Source of the DNA: Haematobia irritans
Taxonomy: Eukaryota; Arthropoda; Insecta; Diptera; Muscidae
Direction of reading: 5' to 3'
Length of the DNA stretch: 64,000 bases
NCBI RefSeq assembly: GCF_050003625.1
Contig: NC_134398.1
Span: 83,205,983 to 83,269,982 of the forward strand
Each line of letters opens with the position of its first letter. Position 1 is the first letter of the stretch. The position numbers and the translations under genes are program-made. Shown piece after piece: positions 55,298 through 64,000 of this stretch. Below the pieces are notes generated by a model that did not search any database, had not been told where the DNA came from, and saw only the letters and a list, made by a program, of their open reading frames with translations.

Positions 55298-58200
55298 ATT
55301 TAACGAATGGGCCATTTTCATTTGACGGATGAAATGTATCATGTGTGTGCTATAGTTTGTTTGAAAAAATTCTTATAATATATACGTTTGAAGCATAAGG
55401 TGTTGGGAGTATTTGTTACAGAGGCGATTTTGTTTTAGAATATGGGAAGGAAAACGTATTTAATTGTGTAACATTATAGAGATATCGGTTGTATAACCGC
55501 ATTTTTAATATTCGTTTTTTAATTCTACTCTGATTTAGGATCTGTGGTATGCATGTTGTTGATAACCAATGTAAATATGCATAAAAATTACACATTTGTA
55601 TCTGTAAGACATCCAGATAGATTTATGTGTATGTTTGTCGCCATCGAGAACAATATGCCAGTATTATTTTTCATATTTCACATTCTTTTCATTTTTTCTT
55701 TGTTACGAAGATAAAAGTGGAAAACTTACTTTGATTTCTGTTTAATGTCATCTTTCTTTTGGCAGTATTTCTTAGTGTTGTTGTTGCTGGATTCTCCTGA
55801 AGTTATGTGTAGTTTATATAGAAGTTGTTAGTTTAGTTGTTTGCGATGAAAGAGTGTGTGTGAGAGAGAAAGAGAGGGAAAGACAAATTCCACACACACA
55901 CACAAATAAATGATTGCTTCCTTCGCCTTGGTGGCGTTACAGAAGAAGGGAATTTTAAATTAAATTTCTTTTAACCGGAAACCACATGTTAACGCACACT
56001 CACACACTCGCACAAACGCAATGGCTCACTCATGCACTGGCATATGCACACACAAACATACGACACTTACTTTTGCCACAAAATGTTCGAGTCACGATAT
56101 GGATAACAGCAACAAATCATCACTATCGACTCCAATTTCTTTTCGGTATGGTGACTCGGGGTGGTGAGTATGTATGTATGTGTGGTTATGTATGGGAAAT
56201 ACCAATACTTTCACAAACAGGTATACGTTTTGCAAGGAACAAAAAAAATCACTCACTGCCAACTGTTGGCAACCGCAAACTATCACATTTCCCAAAGCAC
56301 CTGATCGTTGTGCCGCACTTGGTTGGTAGTCACTTGAAAATCTTACCCACTGTGTAAATTGGTTCCCTTCTAGCAGAGGTTTATGTTGGTCACTTCACAT
56401 ATTTAAATTGTATGTACTGCTACTTGGTGTCGGTGTTTTCGAAGTAGCAGTTGTATCCGTTTAATATGAAAACTACGGATTTTACATTGGAGAAGGTCGC
56501 CCGACAAATCCTATTCTATTCGAATAGCCATTATTCAGTATCAGCGATTTCCGCCGGGATGTTGTAACACACGACTAACAGAGGAAAGTATTAACTTTGG
56601 TTGAGAATAGAGCTTAAATTCTAGACAACGCACATACACACACTCACACAGACACATAAACACTAAAGCCCATGAGGATACCTAAACGTTTACGAACACA
56701 GCAAAAAAAGGACACTGTATGAACCGGAAGTTCATTCTTGTCCTACTGCTCTGCTTTATATTTCTTCGTTGTTTTTCCTGCTCCACGAGTTCTTGGGTTT
56801 CTTCGTTTGATTTACGTGCTTCCGACAGCACTGTAGGCAAACGTACGAAAAGCCATAGACGGTATGATTATTATTTTTGTTTTTTGTATGGAGAGGGGTG
56901 GCGGGGGGACCAACTACATCGACTGCGATACACAGTTGCCATCTATTGTCGGTAACGCTGATGGCGTTGAGGACAAGTGCGAGGCCGAAGTCAGAGACTG
57001 AAAGATGACTGTGGCCTTTGTGTGTATGTCAGGCAGTGATTGGGTCATGATGGTCTTGTTGACGACGACGCCAATGATGATGATGTTAGATGCTGTGGAA
57101 AACAATCTTTGGTATCCGAGGTTAGTTATCTTTACTCTGGGATTTTGACTCTCTTAAGTGGCAGTCGCTGCCAGCCTGGCTAGAGGAGAATTATGTGAAG
57201 AGCGGATGTAGCACCAACTCCATCGCCTATATCTCCACTTACAATGGAAAACAACCAACAATGGAAGTATTGCTTGATTATTTGTGATACAGGTGAGAAA
57301 GGCAAGCAATACACACGGGAGCTTAGCCGAAACCGGGAACAAAAGAGATCCGTGTGGTTGAGTAAATCCACGAAGAGAGCAAGAGAGTAAAGCACATACA
57401 CTTAACACCACCACCAGCACAAAGAGCAATACATTAAGGAATAGTGTTTGTTGCCTTCAATCGCCTCACTCATGCATCGCTCCCAACAAATGTGACTGAC
57501 TTTACTGTGTGGCTTTTGCTCGATTTGTTTGACAAGCCAAGGTATCTATCTATCTTTCTGCCCCTCTCGTGAGGTCTGTCCTTAGGCTTCACCAGCTTCC
57601 TGTGGCCGGTTGAAGTTCTTGGGCCGTTACACTCTCAGAGGGTTGTTTTGCTTTTGGCAGCAGATGCTTCTGATGATTCCTGGTTGGATGTTATTTTCAT
57701 TGCTATGGCTCCTTTGGGGGATTACTGTATGGGTGTTTGTAAATCCACTTTGGCAAATGCCTAAAGTTCTCCAAAGTAGTACATTGGCAGGGCATAGAAG
57801 GGGGAATATTGGTTTTCAACTTTAGCGAAAACAATGATGTAGAGAATCCCAACAGATGGATAAGGCGATGACGGCGAATGTTAGAAAACACACTTCACTT
57901 GGCCAACTTGTTCGCAGGATTTTGCTCTCACCGGTGCGCACACACAAAGCCACACCACTTACCACAAGCTGATTGTATGGCGAGATCGAAGAATTACAAG
58001 GGACAACATGCGATGACAATGAATGGAGTAGGCTTTCAAGTAATCCGAGTACCGGGACACATGGACCCTTACAATTTTTTGTATGAGCAAGTACATGTAT
58101 GTGTGTGTGTATGTATGTATGTTTATAAGCTGAGATGAGAATAAAACGGATTTTCTTCTGTAGCTTCCCTAGGCCCTACAAAACACCACCAACAAACTCA

Positions 58201-59275
58201 TTCATTACCCCAATCGTTTTCTAAGCAATTCCTTTTTCTTTCTTTGGCATCACATTAGTAATTTTGATGTAATGGAACTTTTCTACACTTATTTAAATGG
58301 AAAAATTCAAATTTCATTAAATTCAACACTTTTTTATTTCGATACACACCACTTTTTTCTCATTCGAATTTTTTTTTTATTTATTTCTTCATTCTTAGAT
58401 AGGCTACTCTGCCTCTGTTGCTTGGATCTTGATGCCAGCATTCATATACACTGGTGCGTGTATGTGTGTATGGGTTATTTATATGTATTATTTTTTTCGG
58501 AAATATTTCTTAAAATTTTCAATAGCACACACGACGCTTCTTCTCAATGTCACACAGAATTTTTTCTTCACTTTTCACACTTTGCTGCTGCAGTGCCATC
58601 ACATTTCACGCGAGATTGCTTCTTGGCTTTTCGCGACATTAATATGATGGAAATTTCTTTCGATGTTCTTTGGCCAACCAGATTATTTAGGAAATTGGGG
58701 AAAAATTGGAAAACAGAAAATTCACAACCGCAAATGTATTAGGCTGGCTACAGTTCGTTTGAAGGAAGAAAAACAAGAAGGTTCTCTAACGGTAGCACGT
58801 TCGCGTATTCAATGGGTGACATTACCCAGCAACAGCCAATCCGGGACTGAAAGCTCTTGGCTGCTGCCGCTTTGCGAAAAGCCCCATCACCACTTGGCAA
58901 TTCTCTTTGCTGCTGTGGTTTTGTCTCTTGTCTCTTCTACTAATCTTTTCTGCTGCTTTTTGGCCAGAGTTAAACAATGTGGGAGAGAAAGTTTTAACAT
59001 ATAGTTGCTAGTGAGACAAGGAGAAAGTAAGAGAGACAGAGAGAATGCGCGTTATACCATATTTGCCTTCAACGTGTATGTATGTGTAATTCGTGATTAT
59101 TTTCCCACACACATACATCCTCATGAAACTCTGGAACAGGAGCAATTGTAGAATTGTTTCCGTTCTATTGAATCCTTGTCTAATATAGACTTAGCGCTAT
59201 CTTCTATACTGACAGAGAAACAGTGTAACGAAATCTATTCATGCCATTTGTTACCCAAAAACCAAGTATTTCACA
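55298..59275. other. Transposon-poor unique DNA, probably host flank or intron
   Basis: The longest stretch free of the repeat families. It has GAGA/CACACA tracts (55,855-55,910), GT tracts (58,098-58,125), and higher GC. Several frames of 60-150 residues occur (e.g. 58,272-58,742), some with signal-peptide-like starts (56,719-56,955 +, 57,154-57,429 -), but none has a recognisable domain or splice framework. The plus-strand frame ~57,160-57,288 (SGCSTNSIAYISTYNGKQP) is composition-wise the most coding-like. It could be a long intron, UTR or regulatory region. Confidence 0.35.
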
Positions 59276-60400
59276 CATTGAAAAAAATTTTGTCCTGAGG
59301 CCAAAGATTTCATGTCCTTACAATACGAATGCGAATTTTTCTTAGCATATACTGAAAAAAATATTGACCTAATATGGAAGATTATGCAACTTAAATTTTT
59401 GGACTCAAAATGTACACAATGCTAAGGACAAAATTCTTTAAAACTATGACATTTTAATTAAAAGAATGTTTACAATCCTTGCTTCAAAAATTTTTTTCAT
59501 TAAATTTAGGACACAAATCTTGAAATTTTGCGTCTCTCTGCTGAAGTTGTAGATCTTTGACGTAAGACAAATTTTCCTTAAAATAAAGAAAAACATTTTT
59601 AATTTAAAGATATTGACATATTGAATTTTTTAATTTAAGATAAAAACGCTTCAAATATAGGCTAAGACTTATTTTAGGGATTTGCATCTTTGGTTTAAAG
59701 TTGTTTTAGCATTAAGAAAACAGTTTTTACTTTGAAGTACCTGGCATAATTTGGATTTTGAAATTGGTATTTGTTTGTACATAAATACCATTATTAATAC
59801 AGTCTGTCAAGAAAGTGTTTTGACAATAGGATAAAACTTATGTTTTGTACCAAAATTAAATATAATTTAATTTTAAAAAATATTTTATTATGTATTTTGC
59901 AAAGTATACATATTTTATTTTTCTCAAAACGAATTAACAACTCGATTTTTACTTCAATTATTTCTGGAATTTGAAATATTTGGCAATGTCAAAAGACTTT
60001 CTTGACATACTGTATATCGCAAAAAGAAAATAAAAACTCGATGAATCGGATCTGTGTCCAATTTTAATTTATTTGATCCTAGATTTAAAGCCAGGGAGGT
60101 CCGTAAAAATGTCTTTATTTTATAGAAGCCGCATCTTTGGCTCGGAATCAATACCAAAATCCTTAAGGGAAGGTCAAAATCTTTGGATCCAAGTAAATTT
60201 TTTTTTTTTTTTGAGTGTAGAAGATGCATTTCTCTGATATAAAGTGTTTTCCTTGTCCAATACCCTATAAACTTTTCAATGAAGTCGTTTTATCCTTATA
60301 ATTAAGTGAATCGTCCGAAAAATGATGCGAAGATACATGAAAGAAAATTTTGTTTGACTAAAGTCAACAATTTCAATTAAATTTTTATTACTAAATTCAG
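59276..60400. mobile_element. CAC-4 arms split by a nested CAC element
   Basis: Outer pieces 59,276-59,349 ('cctgaggccaaagatttcatgtcc...cttagcata') and 60,222-60,400 ('gaagatgcatttctctgatataaagtg') match the continuous CAC-4 arm at 20,640-20,857. Inside, 59,350-60,219 runs from TACTGAAAAAAATATTGACC to TTTTTTTTGAGTG with TA on both sides. Confidence 0.65.
59800..60012 (+). mobile_element. Tc1-like MITE, TA target duplication
   Basis: CAGTCTGTCAAGAAAGTG and, inverted, CAGTATGTCAAGAAAGTC: ~31-bp inverted repeats with about four mismatches. TA on both sides (59,798-59,799; 60,013-60,014). 213 bp, non-coding. Third level of nesting. Confidence 0.85.
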
Positions 60401-61178
60401 GCCCATTTTGGAATACATATCGGTAGAAATACAATTCATGCGACTTACATATATATAGATATCCTAAACTAAAATTTCAAAATGCACTTTCCCTTATAAG
60501 ACTAATTATTAAAAATTTAAATGCCATAAACAAATTAAAAATAAAACTTGGCTTTATTAATTCTGAAAAAAATTCATCAACATTTACATTTGTTGTCATA
60601 TTACATCTTGACTACAAAGCTAAACAGCGCGATTTTAGCGACAAAAACTACTTCCCACGAAGTTAGCTTCACAAAATTTGATCAATAGATTTGTAGTTAT
60701 AAAAAATCGATTTTAGAGAAGTTGTAAATCCGAAAAAATTTATATTCATGTTCAAAACCCAAAAATATCGAAAAAATTACAATTTTTTCGGTTTTCCGAA
60801 AGAATTGTAAGAAATGAAGTCTATAAAATTCTTTGACATTTTTGCAATTTTATTTGTTTTTTTTTTTCATTTTTTGTAATACCAGGATTTTGAAACATGT
60901 AGATTAAATATCTAAAACAAGAAATATATGAGTTAGAGCTATCGATAGCTCTGAGATGCATGTAAAGTATGTAGTGCATTCTTGAATCCTGACGAGAGTG
61001 ACCTGCTCGTCACTTGTTACAACACTTGTTTTAAATTCCGAGAAGAAAGCAATTACAATTGCCGTTTCCACTGCCATTTGATTTCGGATTTTCGACATGA
61101 AGACCCATTTGTCAAGACTACGCATGCAAAGGACTTATTTATACCTCAAACCGTCAGACTTCAATATTTAATTCCTAC
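60401..61178. other. No recognised gene; palindromic TATCGATA site
   Basis: 60,540-60,880 has phrases shared with CAC-4 ('catcttgactacaaagctaa'). 60,960-61,125 is open on both strands (72-73 residues). The plus-strand frame starts only with TTG and has four Cys as CYNTC...CRFHC. Neither can be called a gene. Confidence 0.3.
60935..60952. promoter_or_regulatory. 18-bp perfect palindrome with TATCGATA core
   Basis: AGAGCTATCGATAGCTCT is its own complement. The core is the DREF site. It precedes the double open frame by ~30 bp. Confidence 0.6.
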
Positions 61179-61560
61179 ACAGAAAAAAAGTGTCTCGTAA
61201 ATTTAAGCAGATTTTTACAATAAATTATTACAAGAATTTTCCAGAATTATAGTTCATTTTTCGTATCTTCAACGAAAATTAACTACTAGAAAGGACATTT
61301 TACAAATTTTAAGTAGCAATCGTTTAGTTCATGGCCTACAAAATACGATGGAAATTTTCTTAAAAATGTCTTAACTGGTAGTTAAAAATTCTTTCGTCAT
61401 ACAATAAAACTACTTATGAAATGTAAAATACTTTCTAAATAATAAGTGCAATTTACTATAAAGAGTTTTTGTATGAGAAAATATTTTTTTTACGAAAATT
61501 TAACTTGAAAGCTGATAGCAATTTCTTACTGATAGTTGGTACAACATTTCTCATTGAGAT
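61179..61560. repeat. CAC-type left end and body, right end missing
   Basis: CACAGAAAAAAAGTGTCTCG at 61,179 is followed by 'ttacaagaattttccagaattatagttc', CAC-2/CAC-3-like, without a matching right end. Confidence 0.45.
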
Positions 61561-61639
61561 ATTTTTTTGTTTTTATTTTTGTTCTTTCAGTGGTTTGTGT
61601 GTGTGTTTGTTATTCGCGAATGGTTTATTTTAGAGGTGT

Positions 61640-61855
61640 GCGCGTGACTGAAATTTCACTCACATTCACCAAGCAAAATGTTTATTCACGCACGCTCACG
61701 CACGATACGTGTGGTAGCCAATCCGACTCACGCACATTCACGAAATGAAAACCAGTACACACGCACGAACAACTTTTAAAGACTCACACTCACGCACGAT
61801 TCACGACAATTCACGTGATTCACGACAAATTCACGAGACTCACGAGACAAAAATA
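61640..61855. repeat. Degenerate CACGCA/TTCACGA short repeats
   Basis: TCACG or CACGCAC recurs about 16 times, first as CACGCACGCTCACGCACG, then as ATTCACGACAATTCACG and GACTCACGAGACTCACGAG. The run is not perfectly periodic (5-12 bp). Confidence 0.75.
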
Positions 61856-61894
61856 GAATATAGTTCGAGAGCTAAATTAATTTCAGTTTACATA

Positions 61895-63327
61895 CACCCA
61901 GAAAAAAGTGACCCCTTCTTTAAGTTAAAATGAACTCATTGTGAAGAAAGTTGAACTTCGTATAGCGCCAAAGACATTTTTATTTGTTTGAACGATGTGA
62001 TTTTCGTAGAAATTAGGAATAATGCATTCCATATATTAGTTAACATTTTCCTATATTTATATACCACTATACAACAGAATTAAAAAATTTAACTAATTTG
62101 AATTCATATATGGAATGATTTTATTGAAATTTTTTCATTCATTTCGACAAATCTTACACATTTGTGGTAAAACTTTTACTTCATAATTAGAACTGCTTAC
62201 CTTCGTTTTTAAATACAATTTTATTTATTTCTATAAGCAATTTTATCTTCAATAAAAGACATGTTTTATTCATATATTGAATATATTTATTAAGAATCAA
62301 CATCATCGAATCTCTTTGAAATATTAGTTTATTATTCCACTATTTCCAATTTCCGTGTGATATTATCAACTGTAAAACGCACTTTTTCTTCTTCTTGTAC
62401 TTTTCACTTTTAATAAGTTGCTGCCTAACGATTTTGTCCTCCTTTTACAATTTCAATACCTACAAATATAAAAAAAATCATAAAACATTTTTGTTGCAAA
62501 AGGTTAGCGTCACTGAATATTACCTGATAATTGAAGATTCCAAAATGAAGACAAATGAAAGGGTTGTTATTCTGCTGGTGTTTTCTTTCTTTATACACTA
62601 TCACGAACATTGATAGATTTATTTAAAAAAAACGAAAAATTTTCTCACTAATTTAAAATAACAAATATTTTATATATTTTATTTGTTATTTATTATATTA
62701 TTTTACCATATTATTTTTTAACAATCTCTCCGTATACCAAAACAACGCGATTCCAACTAAAAAAACAACCGACGCGCAAATATATCGATTACACCCACGC
62801 GCAAACACATCGATTACGATGACAGGTATCGATTACAGGTAGACAATAGAAAAAATTTCCTATATTCTAACAAGTGTGTTTCCTTAAGTTTTGAAAGGAT
62901 TGCATACTTCTTAGTACGAATGAACTAAAATATTTTTCTATACCAAGTGTTGTTCGTATGTATGAAAAACTTTCTATTATAAAGGAAGTCGCAATTATCA
63001 TTTTATAAGAAATTTTACTAATTTTGAGGAAACTTGGTTTTAGTTCGGTTTTTGTTTATTTTTACGAATGCTTTGTTATCGGTGAATAAAATTTTCTTTT
63101 TCAGTAGTAAATTCTTATACCCAGCGAAGAAAATAGTATGAGTAAAATTCCATGCCTTATTCTAGTTAATGACCTATTCCTAACTGCTTACAGTTTAGGA
63201 TTTTTTTTACTGAAACGAGTACATTTTATTATTTTTCACAAAAATTTACCTTAATGGAAATAAAATGGATAAACTATATTGATGAACATTTTTTCCTTTA
63301 GTTTCGAAGACACTTTTTTTCTGGGTG
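61895..63327 (-). mobile_element. CAC-3 element, third copy
   Basis: CACCCAGAAAAAAGTGACCC to TTTTTTTCTGGGTG. Left flank TA (61,893-61,894), right flank CA (63,328-63,329), so the duplication is not exact here. In reverse it contains the same donor (62,198-62,206), intron (62,460-62,523, 64 nt), and ATCGAT cluster (62,785-62,836). Confidence 0.83.
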
Positions 63328-63368
63328 CAGATGAATTTGGAAAATTTTTTGTTACACCTCAGCGTATA

Positions 63369-63884
63369 CACTCAAAAAAAAGTGAACTCTCTATTTCACT
63401 AAAATCAATTTAACTTTATTTTAGTTCATGGAATAATTATGTTTGGAGAAAGTTTCCTTTACTCTAATAATTTTTTGTGTACGTTAGTTAAATAAACTTA
63501 AACCGAGGAAACAAATATTCTCAAATGAAGCATAAAGATTAACTAAATTCGTGCCTTCCACAAAGTAGTTCAGAATTTCTTTAAATTTGTAAATTTTACC
63601 AAAAATACATCCATCATGAACTGCGTATGTCACTAATGACATTCCTGCAATTTTGAACTCCAAGTTTTTCTTTCAAACTACAAAATTTTCTTTAACAAGT
63701 GAAAAAACTTAGTTATGTCTAATAAATTTTCTTGAATTTGTCGAAAAATATTTACTTATTTTTATGACGTCGGCGTAATGCCAACGTTTGTAATACTGTT
63801 TAGTTAAAATTTTCTACAAATATTCAAACTTTTCTAAAATTAACCGAAAGTTTTCTTCCTGGTGGGATCACTGTTTTTTCAGTG
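63369..63884 (-). mobile_element. CAC-2 element, TA target duplication
   Basis: CACTCAAAAAAAAGTGAACTC to ACTGTTTTTTCAGTG; TA at 63,367-63,368 and 63,885-63,886. 516 bp, the same length as the copy at 49,947. Confidence 0.88.
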
Positions 63885-63886
63885 TA

Positions 63887-64000
63887 GTAATCATAATCAT
63901 AAATTGGTAAGTATTCTTTTTAAAATGTGTTTTTCTTTAAAAAAGAATATTTTTTATGTATATTATTATTTGCTAATTATTACTTTTTTTGAAACCAGTT
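63887..64000. other. AT-rich end of window
   Basis: Nothing recognised. Confidence 0.4.

Noticed and set aside
56719..56955. Small secreted protein with signal-peptide-like start
   Set aside because: Hydrophobic start only; no further support, and the opposite strand and other frames give similar chance frames nearby.
57154..57429. Minus-strand 91-residue secreted-like frame
   Set aside because: Overlaps other open frames, no domain, no splice or polyadenylation context.

Overview
This is a gene-poor, AT-rich stretch of a eukaryotic genome, almost certainly a higher (calyptrate, probably muscid) fly. The evidence is an irritans-type (Himar1-like) mariner, a 62-nt GT-AG intron of fly size, SINEs with tRNA-like heads, and families of A-rich inverted-repeat elements. 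Most of the window is transposable elements nested in one another. Many insertion boundaries can be read exactly, because the empty site survives in another copy inside the window.

Two autonomous retrotransposons stand out, both on the minus strand. (1) A LOA/I-like LINE at 24,841-29,843 has a 13-bp target duplication, ORF1, and an ORF2 (endonuclease, reverse transcriptase, RNase H) broken by two frameshifts. (2) A Ty3/gypsy element of the CsRn1 type at 41,355-45,709 has two 214-bp LTRs that read as identical, a 5-bp target duplication, a tRNA-Trp-type primer site, an intact gag with a CHCC zinc motif and an intact pol. A slippery heptamer followed by a hairpin sits exactly at the gag stop. 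The SINEs at 7.5 and 19.5 kb end in the same ~60-bp tail as the LINE, so the LINE (or a relative) probably mobilises them.

Three groups of non-autonomous elements make up most of the rest. (a) Elements with terminal hairpins carry an internal tandem array. In three diverged types (called MS-A, MS-B, MS-C here) the period is 153 bp; a fourth type (MS-D) has ~105 bp. (b) Inverted-repeat elements start with CAC and end with GTG (called CAC-1 to CAC-5 here). Their 2-bp target duplications are TA in some cases but TG, GA or CA in others. CAC-1 carries two divergent tRNA-like promoter modules. CAC-3 carries what looks like a Pol II promoter, a 5' exon, a 62-nt intron and a splice donor. (c) Classic MITEs: hAT-like (9.9 kb), Harbinger-like (8.4 and 38.1 kb), Tc1-like (59.8 kb) and one with 8-bp duplications inside the mariner (54.1 kb).

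Layout: 0.8-6 kb, MS-A and self-nested CAC-1; 6-7.4 kb, unique DNA with one exon-like segment; 7.5-15.8 kb, SINE and MITEs; 15.9-18.5 kb, unique DNA with exon-like segments, the best being an acidic C-terminal exon at 17.7 kb; 18.6-22.3 kb, SINE and CAC elements; 22.5-35.5 kb, a nested stack around MS-D including the LINE; 36.5-47.6 kb, MS-C with the LTR element, then MS-B; 48.6-55.3 kb, CAC-2/CAC-3 and MS-A with the mariner; 55.3-59.2 kb, the longest transposon-poor interval; 59.3-64 kb, nested CAC elements. No complete host gene was recognised.
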